Assembly: GCF_020991455.1 (NCBI RefSeq)
Contig: NZ_JAJMOX010000002.1
Span: 1 to 64,000 of the forward strand
Reading direction: 5' to 3'
DNA: 64,000 nt
From: Flavobacterium sp. JAS
GTDB taxonomy: Bacteria > Bacteroidota > Bacteroidia > Flavobacteriales > Flavobacteriaceae
In this document: positions 44,840 to 53,989 of the stretch, piece by piece
Layout of the letters: the number at the start of each line of letters is the position of its first letter
Position numbering within the stretch: the stretch's first letter is position 1
Notes under the pieces: model-generated
The model's database searches: none
What the model was told of the DNA's origin: nothing
Seen by the model: the letters and a program-made list of their open reading frames with translations, nothing else
Position numbers and translations under genes: made by a program

Positions 44840-45643
44840 ATGAGCAAAGTCGTTTTAATTACCGGAGGATCCTCAGGGATTGGAAAATCAATTGGAGAAT
44901 TTTTACATAAAAAAGGGTTTGTTGTTTATGGAACCAGCAGAAATCCTGAAAAAATTTTGAATTCTGTTTTTCCACTTGTAGCTTTAGATGTTCGAAATGT
45001 TGAATCTATAAAGTTGGCGGTAGCTAAGATTATTGCAACTTCAGGAAGATTAGATGTTGTAATTAATAATGCAGGTGTTGGTATTACGGGACCATTAGAA
45101 GAAATTCCGATGGAGGAAATCAAGAATAATTTTGAAACTAATTTTTTTGGACCAATTGAAGTTATGAAAGCCGTTTTGCCACAAATGCGCGAACAAAAAT
45201 CTGGCTTGATTATTAATATTACTTCGATTGCTGGTTATATGGGCTTGCCATATCGAAGTGTTTACTCGGCATCAAAAGGAGCTTTAGAACTAATTACAGA
45301 GGCTTTGCGTATGGAGGTTAAATCTTTTGGAATTGAAATTACAAATATAGCGCCTGGTGATTTTGCTACTAATATCGCTTCAGGACGTTATCATGCGCCT
45401 GTTATACAAGGTTCTGCTTATGAAAAAGTTTACGGAGATACGCTTGCAACGATGAATGATCATGTTGATGCGGGAAGTAATCCAAATGAAATGGCTGAGT
45501 TTGTTTATAAAATAATGCAGGAAAAAAAGCCTAACGTTCACTATAAAGTTGGTGCTTTTATGCAGAAGTTTTCAATTGTCTTAAAGCGTGCTCTTCCTGA
45601 TAAAGTGTATGAAAAAATGTTAATGAATCATTATAAACTGTAA
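44840..45643 (+). CDS. SDR family oxidoreductase
   Basis: A classical short-chain dehydrogenase of 267 aa. ITGGSSGIGKSIG (about 6-18) binds the cofactor, NNAGVG is at about 75-80, and the catalytic Ser (TSIAGYMG) and YSASKGAL (Tyr-x-x-x-Lys) are intact. Its C-terminal extension resembles the retinol-dehydrogenase-like group. The substrate is unknown. It is about 34 percent-like at best to the SDR at 1231-1998 by eye, so the two are distinct subfamilies, not a recent duplicate. No operon partner is evident. Confidence 0.88.
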   Translation: MSKVVLITGGSSGIGKSIGEFLHKKGFVVYGTSRNPEKILNSVFPLVALDVRNVESIKLAVAKIIATSGRLDVVINNAGVGITGPLEEIPMEEIKNNFETNFFGPIEVMKAVLPQMREQKSGLIINITSIAGYMGLPYRSVYSASKGALELITEALRMEVKSFGIEITNIAPGDFATNIASGRYHAPVIQGSAYEKVYGDTLATMNDHVDAGSNPNEMAEFVYKIMQEKKPNVHYKVGAFMQKFSIVLKRALPDKVYEKMLMNHYKL

Positions 45644-45706
45644 AAAAAGATGTGGAAGTAATAGCTTGATTTCGAAATTTGTAATTTTTTAATTGATTTT
45701 TGAAAT

Positions 45707-45740
45707 TTGGACTGTTATTGGTGTCGATTTTGTAATTTTG
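45707..45740 (+). promoter_or_regulatory. Probable promoter of the transaldolase-like gene
   Basis: TTG (45707-45709), 23 nt, TAATTTTG (45733-45740), a full -7 match to TAnnTTTG. It gives a leader of about 50 nt before the ATG at 45800. Confidence 0.55.
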
Positions 45741-45799
45741 CACCGGATTTGGCGTAATGAACTCGCCTAAAATATGAACACAATTAAATAGATATAATT

Positions 45800-46456
45800 A
45801 TGAAATTTTTTATTGACACAGCTAATTTAGCTCAAATTAAAGAAGCACAAGCTTTAGGTGTTTTAGATGGTGTAACAACTAACCCGTCTTTGATGGCAAA
45901 AGAAGGTATCACTGGAAAAAATAACATTTTGAAGCATTATGTTGACATCTGTAATCTTGTTGAAGGTGATGTAAGTGCTGAAGTAAATGCGCTTGATTAT
46001 GACGGAATGATTAAAGAAGGTGAGGAGCTGGCTGAATTACATGAGCAAATCGTGGTAAAATTGCCAATGACTAAGGAAGGTGTTATGGCTGCAAAATATT
46101 TTTCGGATAAAGGAATTAAAACAAACGTTACACTTGTGTTTTCTGCTGGTCAGGCTTTATTGGCTGCAAAAGCTGGAGCAACTTATGTTTCACCTTTTAT
46201 TGGTCGTTTAGATGATGTTTCAACTGATGGTTTAGCATTGATTGAAGAGATTAGATTGATTTTTGATAACTACGGTTATGAAACTCAAATCTTAGCGGCT
46301 TCTGTGCGTCATACAATGCATATTGTAAACTGTGCTAAAATTGGTGCTGATGTTATGACTGGACCTCTTTCTGCAATTTACGGATTGTTGAAACACCCAT
46401 TAACTGATATTGGACTTGCTCAGTTTGTTGCTGATTTCGAAAAAGGAAATAAATAA
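45800..46456 (+). CDS. Fructose-6-phosphate aldolase / transaldolase-like protein
   Basis: A class I aldolase of 218 aa in the short TalC/Fsa family. The start [24 protein letters not shown], the Schiff-base Lys in [10 protein letters not shown] (about 86), [17 protein letters not shown] and SPFIGRLDD are all standard. Members either exchange dihydroxyacetone units in the pentose phosphate pathway or cleave fructose-6-phosphate. In Bacteroidota the short form usually serves as transaldolase. It is a single gene with a terminator at 46482-46506. Confidence 0.9.
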   Translation: MKFFIDTANLAQIKEAQALGVLDGVTTNPSLMAKEGITGKNNILKHYVDICNLVEGDVSAEVNALDYDGMIKEGEELAELHEQIVVKLPMTKEGVMAAKYFSDKGIKTNVTLVFSAGQALLAAKAGATYVSPFIGRLDDVSTDGLALIEEIRLIFDNYGYETQILAASVRHTMHIVNCAKIGADVMTGPLSAIYGLLKHPLTDIGLAQFVADFEKGNK

Positions 46457-46481
46457 GTTATCCTTCTAATATAATTTAAAT

Positions 46482-46506
46482 CGCCATTTTCGTCAGAAAC
46501 ATGGCG
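46482..46506 (+). terminator. Terminator after the transaldolase-like gene
   Basis: CGCCAT (46482-46487) pairs with ATGGCG (46501-46506), with inner TTT/AAA pairing across one bulged C and a run of nine T. Confidence 0.75.
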
Positions 46507-46544
46507 TTTTTTTTTACTTTTATGTATCTAAAAAAGAAGTACAT

Positions 46545-47039
46545 ATGAGAAAAGTTATCCTGATTCTGGCATTTTTGGTAATTAATATTTCAGTAAATGC
46601 ACAAGCCAAAGTATTAACATCGGTAAATGAAGCTGGTGATGTAGCCACTTTTGAATTGGATTGTTCTATGCAATTTCAGACTCTTGCCAAAGGTTTGCGT
46701 TACAATATTACGCGCCATGAGTTTAAAGGGCCAGAAATGAAAAATTCTTATCGTTTATTATTAGTAATGGATGGTTTTTATTCTAAAACTTTAAATAATT
46801 CGATGACTATTTCGGCTGTACTAAGTGATGGAACAGTTATAGAAGCCAAAAAGATAATCGAAGATGATGGTTTTTTTGACGGCGCCTGTACATTGAAAAT
46901 TAAAGATCCAAAAGCACTTTTAGAGGCTAATATTGACAAAGTTATCATTCATGCTGATAAAGATGTAGTGTATACATTATCAGAAAAAAATAAAGCTGCT
47001 TTTAAGAAAAATCTAAATGCAATTATAACGGCAAAATAA
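46545..47039 (+). CDS. Exported hypothetical protein
   Basis: A 164-aa protein with a signal peptide (MRKVILILAFLVINISVNAQ). The mature part is beta-rich with two Cys (in ELDCSM and GACTLK) that could form a disulfide. I do not recognise the family. It is monocistronic: a terminator precedes it and an AAATTCCAAATT-type hairpin follows. Confidence 0.7.
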   Translation: MRKVILILAFLVINISVNAQAKVLTSVNEAGDVATFELDCSMQFQTLAKGLRYNITRHEFKGPEMKNSYRLLLVMDGFYSKTLNNSMTISAVLSDGTVIEAKKIIEDDGFFDGACTLKIKDPKALLEANIDKVIIHADKDVVYTLSEKNKAAFKKNLNAIITAK

Positions 47040-47060
47040 AATTTCAAAAAAAGCAATAAA

Positions 47061-47103
47061 AAAATTCCAAATTTCAATCGGTAAAATTGGAATTTGGAAT
47101 TTT
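47061..47103. terminator. Bidirectional terminator between convergent genes
   Basis: AAAATTCCAAATT (47061-47073) and AATTTGGAATTTT (47091-47103) form a perfect 13-bp stem, extended inward by CAAT/ATTG pairing. It lies between the 46545 gene and the convergent MFS gene. Confidence 0.75.
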
Positions 47104-47128
47104 TTATTTGGAATTTTTTTATAAAGGT

Positions 47129-48598
47129 TTAGTGGCCTCCAGCGCCACCTTCAACGTGGCTAATTCCTTGTCTTTTTAAGATTTTAGGACAATAGAAACC
47201 GTAGAATCCTAAATATGCAAAACCAATAAGTGGTACGATATAAGAGAAATGTGTCCATGTAATACCAAATATTCCTTCTGGGCTAGTAAGGTCGATATCA
47301 CAGATACTTCCCTGAACTAAAGGAATAACTCCTCCTCCAAGAATCATCATAATCAAGAAAGACGATGCTTTTCCTGTGTTTTTTCCTAAACCTGCAATCG
47401 CTAAATCGAAGATAGAAGGCCACATGATAGATAAGAATAAACCTCCGGAGATAAAGAAGAATTTAGCAATAGACGGATCTGGATAAACTAATCCTGCAAA
47501 CATCATTACTAAACCTGAGATTCCGAAAAGCATTAAAGTTTTTCCGGCATTTTTACCACCAACAAAACTTATTGCAATAAACAATAAAATCCAGATTGGG
47601 TAAATATAGAAAGAAGAAACGTCGTGTGCAGCAAATATATTAGCGACAATAATTACTCCAAATGCAATTGCAGGAACAATAAATTTAAGTGCTGTATTTA
47701 CTAAGTTTGAAGTATTGAAAACGTTAACTCCACCATTCCAGCGACCAATCATTAAACTTCCCCAGTAAAGGGCAATAAATGGCGCAATAGCATCTTCTAA
47801 AACATTTCCGAATTCAGAAGTGTGTAGTAAAGCTGGTAAGTTACTAATGATAGTAACCTCAGTTCCAACATAAATAAAGATTCCTAACATTCCTAGATAC
47901 AATTGTGGGTAATCAAGAATGTTGAATTTTTCGTGTGCAACTTTAACTACTTCTTCCTCTTCTTTTGCAGGATCTTCGATTTTAGAGAAGTACATGAAAA
48001 TTGCTACTGCAATAAATGCAAGACCTAAAATTATAAAAGGTAGTTTGATATCTTCTAATGAAAGAGATGTTTTTTTGTCGTCTCCCATTCCAAACAAAGC
48101 GATTCCTAAAAGAATAGCTCCAATTGTTGTTCCAAAAGAGTTTATTCCTCCCGCAAGTGTTAAACGGTGAGCTCCGGTTTGTGGGCTTCCCATTTTAATA
48201 GCTAAAGGATTTGCTACGATTTGTTGAATTGAGAAACCTAAAGCTATTGTAAATAAAGCAGTTAAGAAGAATGGAAAACTTTCCATTGTTGCTGCTGGAA
48301 TAAATAAAAATGATCCAAAAGCTGATAAAAGTAATCCGGCAGAAAGTGTTTTTTTGTATCCGAATCTTTGTAAAATGTCTACTTTTAAGGATATTATGAA
48401 GAAAATAATTGAGCCTACAAAATAAGAAACATAAAACGCCCAAGCTACTAATTGTGATTGCACTTGAGATAAAGTAAATACTTTTTTGAATACTGGAATA
48501 AGGATATCATTGGCTGAACCAACAAAACCCCAAAAGAAGAAAACAATTATCAAAGAGATAAACTGTCCCCATTTGGTTTGAACATTTTCTGAACTCAT
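47129..48598 (-). CDS. Sugar MFS transporter (FucP/NagP-like)
   Basis: An inner-membrane permease of 489 aa with 12 helices and a loop carrying an acidic stretch (KEEEEVVKVAHEK, about 214-226). FFFWGFVGSANDILIPVFKK at the start is the FucP/GluP-type TM1 signature, and the sugar-site NP/FGTT segments follow. Members import fucose, glucose/galactose or N-acetylglucosamine by proton symport. Its place beside a chitin-type SusCD locus and its promoter half-site, shared with both susC genes, make N-acetylglucosamine or a chito-oligosaccharide the best guess. The C-terminus is Gly/His-rich. Confidence 0.88.
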   Translation of the reverse strand: MSSENVQTKWGQFISLIIVFFFWGFVGSANDILIPVFKKVFTLSQVQSQLVAWAFYVSYFVGSIIFFIISLKVDILQRFGYKKTLSAGLLLSAFGSFLFIPAATMESFPFFLTALFTIALGFSIQQIVANPLAIKMGSPQTGAHRLTLAGGINSFGTTIGAILLGIALFGMGDDKKTSLSLEDIKLPFIILGLAFIAVAIFMYFSKIEDPAKEEEEVVKVAHEKFNILDYPQLYLGMLGIFIYVGTEVTIISNLPALLHTSEFGNVLEDAIAPFIALYWGSLMIGRWNGGVNVFNTSNLVNTALKFIVPAIAFGVIIVANIFAAHDVSSFYIYPIWILLFIAISFVGGKNAGKTLMLFGISGLVMMFAGLVYPDPSIAKFFFISGGLFLSIMWPSIFDLAIAGLGKNTGKASSFLIMMILGGGVIPLVQGSICDIDLTSPEGIFGITWTHFSYIVPLIGFAYLGFYGFYCPKILKRQGISHVEGGAGGH

Positions 48599-48642
48599 AA
48601 TTTAAGAGGTTAATTTTTTATTTTATTGTTTTTTGAAGACCG

Positions 48643-48712
48643 TAAATATATTTGTTAAGTATATCAAAAAAAAATAAAATGACACAAATAATGTTAAATT
48701 TAAACGAACGAC
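48643..48712 (-). promoter_or_regulatory. MFS promoter with LytTR-type half-site
   Basis: On the minus strand GTCGTTCGT (48712-48704) lies exactly 62 bp upstream of TATATTTAC (from 48650), as in both susC promoters. The second half-site is degenerate (ATTATTTGT, 20 bp after the first). The -7 element is 45 bp before the ATG. Confidence 0.55.
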
Positions 48713-48774
48713 GTTATTTTTTCAACAATGTGTTAATTTTTACCGAGTTAGAAAATGAAGTTATTAAGGGGGAT

Positions 48775-49479
48775 TTATTCTAAAATTCTGTTTTTTACCT
48801 CTTTACTATAATTTCTGCCAATAGGGATGGTGTATGATTGAATTTGGATTCGGTTTCCCTCTATAGATTTTACCTTATTTAGGGCAATTACGTACGATTT
48901 GTGAATTCGCAAGAAGCGATCGGCAGGTAATTCTTCAGATAATGAGGTTAAAGATTTGTGTGTAATATAGGTTTTATCAGGAGTTACAACTTTTATATAT
49001 TCCTTCATTCCTTCGACAAATAAAATTTCTTCAATATTAATTTTCATCATTTTTTTATCGACTTTTATAAAAATATGAGAATCTCCTTTGGTGGTTTCTA
49101 CTTTAATATTGTTTTTTAAATTGTATTCGGTTGTGATTTTATTAATACATTTTATAAATCTTGGCAGCGGAATAGGTTTTACTAAATAATCTAAAACATC
49201 AAGATCATAACTCTCGGCAGCAAATTCTCTAAAGGCAGTTGTAATAATGACTTTGGTTTTGTTTTCGATTAAACTAATCAATTCAAATCCTGTCATCATA
49301 GGCATATTAATGTCCAGAAAAACTGCATCGACAGTGGTACTGTTTATAAAATCGAGCGCTTCGAGAGAATTGTTAAATGTACCAATTACTTCAAAATCTG
49401 TAAAATTAGCAAAGTAATTCTGCAGGACTTTGATAGCTAATGGCTCATCATCAATCAAAACGCATTTAATCTTCATCAT
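48775..49479 (-). CDS. LytTR family response regulator
   Basis: A transcription factor of 234 aa. The receiver domain (1-120) has the acidic pair Asp10-Asp11, phosphoacceptor Asp56 in FLDINMP, the Thr/Ala switch in ITTAF and Lys in LVKPIP. The LytTR DNA-binding domain follows (about 135-234) with FVEGMKEYIKVVT and FLRIHKSYVIAL. It pairs with the adjacent kinase, whose 3' end overlaps it by 14 bp. LytTR proteins bind two 9-bp direct repeats about 12 bp apart; such pairs occur before both susC genes. It therefore likely activates the chitin/GlcNAc locus. Confidence 0.93.
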   Translation of the reverse strand: MMKIKCVLIDDEPLAIKVLQNYFANFTDFEVIGTFNNSLEALDFINSTTVDAVFLDINMPMMTGFELISLIENKTKVIITTAFREFAAESYDLDVLDYLVKPIPLPRFIKCINKITTEYNLKNNIKVETTKGDSHIFIKVDKKMMKINIEEILFVEGMKEYIKVVTPDKTYITHKSLTSLSEELPADRFLRIHKSYVIALNKVKSIEGNRIQIQSYTIPIGRNYSKEVKNRILE

Positions 49480-50572
49480 TAATAGGTATTTGCAAACGGA
49501 TTATATAGTAATTGAATTTAGTGGTATGTTTGAGACTGAAATCATTTTTATAAATTAATTTTAATCGTTTTTTGGTATTGACTAATCCAATTCCTCCTTT
49601 TTGATTAAGATTTTGTGAAATTACAAAATTATTTAAGATTTCAAAATCTAACATTTTATTGTCAATAACTTTACAGTTTATCTTTATTTTTAAGTTATGA
49701 TTGTTTAAACTCCCATGTTTAAAGGCGTTCTCGACCAAAGAAATGAAAATTAGCGGAGGCACAACAATATCATCAATATTAGATTCTAAGTTTATCGTAA
49801 CTTCTACATTTTCAAAACGTAACTTCTCAATTTCGATGTAATTTTGAATATAATCGATCTCTTTTATTAAGGGAACAAATTTGGTTCCTTTTACATCATA
49901 TAACACATATTCCATCAAATTTGATAGTTTTATAATTACATCAGGAACCTTATTGGAAGATTCTAATGATAATGCATAAAGATTATTTAAGGTATTGAAG
50001 AAAAAATGTGGCTGAATTTGATTTTCAAGATACTTTAACTTGATTTTAAACTGATTTTCTCTTAACGATCTGTTTCTTTCTCGCTCGCGCAGCCAGGTCA
50101 AAGTCAGATAAACAGAAGAGGCCATAGCAAGAACATACAATTCACCAATGCAAACGGCTACAATATGATTGATCTCAAAAGGGTGATATTCTCTGTTGGC
50201 TTCCGGCCAAATATTCTCGGATATTATATAATAGGTAAGAGCTGTTTTTAATAAATAGATGCCAAAAAGACTTACCAGTAATGAAAATGTATAAGTAATA
50301 TATTTCTGCTTTAATACATATCTGGGTACTAAAACAAAAAGATTAAAATAAACTAAAGGTATGTGCAGTGAGAACTCAATTAAGTTTGATTTGAAGGAAT
50401 AGGGATAGTCATTAAAGTAGGCTCCCCATCTTAAAAAGTTAAGAGTGAAGTAAGTACTCCAGAACCAAATATGATTTTGAAGTTTAATGTCAAATTTTAA
50501 CTTTCGAATTTCGCTCAACTTATTGTGTTGGTTATTGGTTTGTCTGGTTTCTTCCCCGTAAATAAAATGCAA
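49466..50572 (-). CDS. LytS/AlgZ-type sensor histidine kinase
   Basis: A 368-aa membrane kinase. Four transmembrane helices lie at about 37-165 and carry no large periplasmic domain, so the signal is probably sensed in or at the membrane. The His_kinase domain has the phospho-accepting His189 in QIQPHFFFNTLNNLYAL and a short HATPase with ENAFKHG and GGIGLVNTKKRL. It partners the LytTR regulator encoded after it (14-bp overlap). The frame begins at TTG 50572; another TTG at 50518 is possible, and there is no ATG before the first helix. It is divergent from the first susC gene. Confidence 0.9.
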   Translation of the reverse strand: MHFIYGEETRQTNNQHNKLSEIRKLKFDIKLQNHIWFWSTYFTLNFLRWGAYFNDYPYSFKSNLIEFSLHIPLVYFNLFVLVPRYVLKQKYITYTFSLLVSLFGIYLLKTALTYYIISENIWPEANREYHPFEINHIVAVCIGELYVLAMASSVYLTLTWLRERERNRSLRENQFKIKLKYLENQIQPHFFFNTLNNLYALSLESSNKVPDVIIKLSNLMEYVLYDVKGTKFVPLIKEIDYIQNYIEIEKLRFENVEVTINLESNIDDIVVPPLIFISLVENAFKHGSLNNHNLKIKINCKVIDNKMLDFEILNNFVISQNLNQKGGIGLVNTKKRLKLIYKNDFSLKHTTKFNYYIIRLQIPINDED

Positions 50573-50654
50573 CTTTAAACAATTAGTTGCTTAATCGCAA
50601 TTCTTTTGAATATTATTTTGAAAAAAAAGATAATTAATGTGTTTTTTCTACTGT

Positions 50655-50674
50655 AAAACGTTTTCGTAAAACAT
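50655..50674. promoter_or_regulatory. AAAACGTTTT palindrome upstream of susC copy 1
   Basis: AAAACGTTTTCGTAAAACAT contains the 10-bp palindrome AAAACGTTTT centred on CG, and an ACGTTTT-CGT-AAAACAT near-repeat. The same block, better conserved, precedes susC copy 2. CG-centred palindromes of this form are typical LacI-family operators. Confidence 0.5.
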
Positions 50675-50691
50675 ATTATTGATTGTTTTGT

Positions 50692-50762
50692 GTCGTTGGT
50701 TTAAAAATTGGAACCGTTTGTATAATAATTTTTTTTTAACACTACGTTAACAATAAATTTAC
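50692..50762 (+). promoter_or_regulatory. susC1 promoter with paired LytTR sites
   Basis: GTCGTTGGT (50692-50700) and ACCGTTTGT (50713-50721) are direct repeats 21 bp apart start to start (12-bp spacer). ACCGTTTGT fits the LytTR consensus at all nine positions. TAAATTTAC (-7) begins at 50754, 62 bp after the first repeat and 27 bp before the ATG. Confidence 0.65.
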
Positions 50763-50788
50763 AACTTAACCAAAAAAACCATGTTAAA

Positions 50789-53700
50789 ATGAAACAAATT
50801 ATGTTAATCTTTATGATTGCATTTACGGCGCAAGTCTCTCTTGCTCAGGTAAAAACAATCAAAGGTTTGGTAAGCGATCAGAACGGATTGCCGTTGCCAG
50901 GAGTAACTATTGTTATTCAGGGCACAAAAACAGCAACCCAGAGTGATTATGACGGAATCTATACGGTACAAGCATCTGCAGGAGATGTACTTGTTTTTTC
51001 GTATATCGGTATTAAAACTAAAGCTGTAACTGTGGCCGGTTCAGCTACAATAAATGTCGTGCTTACAGAAGATGCGCAAAACTTAAATGAAGTTGTAGTT
51101 ACCGCATTAGGTATCAAAAGACAAAAGAAAGAGCTGGGTTATGCCGTTCAGGATGTTAAAGGAGATCAATTAAATAAAGTAATTACTACCAATGTAACTA
51201 CGGCACTCTCAGGTCGAGTAGCCGGAGTTGATGTTTCGATACCTGCAACAGGAGTTGCCGGTAGCACCAGAGTAATTATTAGAGGTATATCAAGTATAGG
51301 CGAGAGTAACCAACCACTTTATATTGTAGATGGTGTGCCTATTGATAATTCAGGTTTGAATAATGATACTGCCGCAACCAGTAAATGGTTTGACGGACGT
51401 GATAACGGGGATGGAATATCTGGAATCAACCCCAATAACATCGAAAGTCTTACAGTGTTAAAAGGTGCTGCAGCTGCAGCTTTATATGGTTCAAGAGCTT
51501 TGAATGGTGTAATCTTAATTACCACTAAAAAAGGAACTAGAGGAAAACTTCAGGTTGAACTAACAAGTGGGGTGAGTTTTGACCGCGTCTTGGCTAAATA
51601 TTCTGATTTTCAAAATGAATATGGTACAGGGTCAAATGGCGTCTTGCCAAATCCTGCTCAAGCTCCTACAGAGATTTATAATAACACTACAAATGCATGG
51701 GGACCTAAATTCTCTGAAAGTATTGGTAAAACAGTTACAATATTTGATGGTTCTGTAAGACCTTATCAAAGAGTTGACAATAATATTCAGGATTTTTTCA
51801 GAACTGGATTTACCACAACAAACGGAATTGCTGTTACTGGTGGAAATGAAAATGCCTTTGTGCGTTTTGGATATAATAATCTAAACAATGACGATGTTAT
51901 TCCGGGTTCAGGTTTAGAGAGAAACGATGCAAGTTTGAATGCAACATTAAGATCAGATAAATTTACTTTGGATGCTAACGTAAATTATATTGCTGAAAAT
52001 ACAGAAAACAGACCAGGTTTAGGAGATTCTCCTAATAACGTTGGATATTCATTAAGCGGTTTAGCGCCAAATATTGATCAGGCTTGGTTGAAAAACTATA
52101 AAAATGAAGAAACAGGTCAAATCTATCCTTGGAATAATAATATTTACTTATTGAATCCCTATTTTACCACAGAAGAAAATCACAACTCCTCTAAGAAAAA
52201 TCGTTTTATAGGAAATGTTACCGGAACGTATCAACTAAAAAAATGGGTAGGATTAACCTTAAGAACCGGACTTGATACTTATGCTTTTAGTGCCAAGGAT
52301 TTTATGGCTGCCGGAAGTACATGGCCGGGAAGAGATGAAGGTTATCTTGGTTTAAATAATATTAATGTGTCTGAAATGAACACCGATTTAATTGCAACTT
52401 TTAACGGAATTAAATTGGCGACAGATTTTACTTTCTCTGGAATTTTAGGAGCTGGTAGAAGAGATTTTAGAAGAGAACAAAATTCAAGAACCGGAACTAA
52501 AATTATTGAACCGGGAACTGAATACATCAGCAACTTTGTAAATCAAACGGAAAATGCTCCTGTAGAGACTAAAACCAGAACAAACTCTGTGTATGGTTCT
52601 GCAAAGTTTGATTATAAAGGATATTTGTATGCAGAGTTTACAGGCAGAAATGACTGGTTTAGTGTGATAAACAAAGATGCTTTTTACCCGGCAGCTTCGC
52701 TAGGTTTTGTATTCTCTGATGCTTTTGGTATTCAAAGTGATTCATTCTCTTATGGAAAATTCAGAGCTTCATGGGCAGAAGTTTCGAATGCACCGGGAGC
52801 TTATAAAAATGCTTTAAATTATACCACATTTGCTTCTTATAATGGGCAAAGTGTTGTGAATATTAAAAATAGCGCTGCACCAAATCCTGATTTAACGTAT
52901 CAATCAAAAACAGGAGTTGAGTTTGGACTTGAAACGGCTTTTTTTAAAAACCGATTAAAAGCTGATATTACCGTATATCGTGAAGATACATCAGATCAAA
53001 CTCTTGATTTGCCTTCATCAGCAACATCTGGTTATGAATTTGTTTCTGTAAATGCCGGAAAATTACGTAACGAAGGTATTGAGTTGTTTATATCTGGTAC
53101 TCCAATAAAAACCAAAGATTTTGAATGGGGAATTGATTTGAATTTTTCAAAAAACAAAAACTCAATTATTTCTTTGCATCCGGATATTAGTACTTATACT
53201 ATTTCTGAAGCACGTTGGGCTGGAGCTGCTATTGTAGCACAAGTTGGAGGTCAGTACGGAACTATTATGGGTAAAGATTTCTTAAGAAATGAAGCTGGAG
53301 AAAAAGTAGTTGGAGCAAATGGTTTACCATTGTTTACAGATGATAAAGTAGCATTAGGAAAAGGTCTTCCGGACTGGGCTGCGGGTTTAACTAATAGATT
53401 TACTTATAAAGGAATCACACTTCAGTTTTTATTAGATATGAAATTTGGAATGGATGTTTATTCTATGACCAATTCAGTTGCTGCAACAAAAGGGCTTTTA
53501 GATGTAACTACAGAGGGAAGAGATGCTTATAATCACGCAAGAGCTGAGGCTGTTGCTAATGATCCTAACTTTAGCCAGTCTTCATGGGTTCCTACTGCAG
53601 GTTATGTTGCAGAAGGTGTTGTCAATACAGGAACAGCAGCTAATCCGGTTTATGTAAAAAATACAACTCCGGTGAATCCTCAGGATTATTGGAATACAGT

Positions 53701-53977
53701 ATTCAATAATACCCCGGCACCATTTATTTATGATGCTTCTTATGTTAAATTAAGAGAGGTTAGTATTGGATATTCAATACCAAAAAGTGTTTTTGGCGGA
53801 GCAAAAATCAATTCAGTCTACATTTCTGCATTCGCAAGAAATTTATTGACTTTTAATAAAGATCTTCCAAACGTTGACCCAGAGTCTATGTACACTTCCG
53901 GAAACGGGCAAGGTTTCGAATATGGTTCATTACCATTTAGACAATCGTATGGTTTTAATATTAAAGTTGCATTCTAA
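50789..53977 (+). CDS. SusC/RagA family TonB-dependent receptor, copy 1
   Basis: An outer-membrane importer of 1,062 aa. The signal peptide covers 1-19 (ending VSLAQ). A carboxypeptidase-regulatory-like domain (about 23-108, with GLPLPGVTIVIQGT) precedes the plug (about 115-225, with PLYIVDGVPIDN and LKGAAAAALYGSRALNGVI), and a 22-strand barrel ends with NIKVAF. With the SusD lipoprotein encoded 12 bp downstream it imports oligosaccharides using TonB energy. In this locus, chito-oligosaccharides are the likely load. Its promoter and signal-peptide region are nearly duplicated at the second susC gene. Confidence 0.95.
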   Translation: MKQIMLIFMIAFTAQVSLAQVKTIKGLVSDQNGLPLPGVTIVIQGTKTATQSDYDGIYTVQASAGDVLVFSYIGIKTKAVTVAGSATINVVLTEDAQNLNEVVVTALGIKRQKKELGYAVQDVKGDQLNKVITTNVTTALSGRVAGVDVSIPATGVAGSTRVIIRGISSIGESNQPLYIVDGVPIDNSGLNNDTAATSKWFDGRDNGDGISGINPNNIESLTVLKGAAAAALYGSRALNGVILITTKKGTRGKLQVELTSGVSFDRVLAKYSDFQNEYGTGSNGVLPNPAQAPTEIYNNTTNAWGPKFSESIGKTVTIFDGSVRPYQRVDNNIQDFFRTGFTTTNGIAVTGGNENAFVRFGYNNLNNDDVIPGSGLERNDASLNATLRSDKFTLDANVNYIAENTENRPGLGDSPNNVGYSLSGLAPNIDQAWLKNYKNEETGQIYPWNNNIYLLNPYFTTEENHNSSKKNRFIGNVTGTYQLKKWVGLTLRTGLDTYAFSAKDFMAAGSTWPGRDEGYLGLNNINVSEMNTDLIATFNGIKLATDFTFSGILGAGRRDFRREQNSRTGTKIIEPGTEYISNFVNQTENAPVETKTRTNSVYGSAKFDYKGYLYAEFTGRNDWFSVINKDAFYPAASLGFVFSDAFGIQSDSFSYGKFRASWAEVSNAPGAYKNALNYTTFASYNGQSVVNIKNSAAPNPDLTYQSKTGVEFGLETAFFKNRLKADITVYREDTSDQTLDLPSSATSGYEFVSVNAGKLRNEGIELFISGTPIKTKDFEWGIDLNFSKNKNSIISLHPDISTYTISEARWAGAAIVAQVGGQYGTIMGKDFLRNEAGEKVVGANGLPLFTDDKVALGKGLPDWAAGLTNRFTYKGITLQFLLDMKFGMDVYSMTNSVAATKGLLDVTTEGRDAYNHARAEAVANDPNFSQSSWVPTAGYVAEGVVNTGTAANPVYVKNTTPVNPQDYWNTVFNNTPAPFIYDASYVKLREVSIGYSIPKSVFGGAKINSVYISAFARNLLTFNKDLPNVDPESMYTSGNGQGFEYGSLPFRQSYGFNIKVAF

Positions 53978-53989
53978 AAAAAAGAAATT

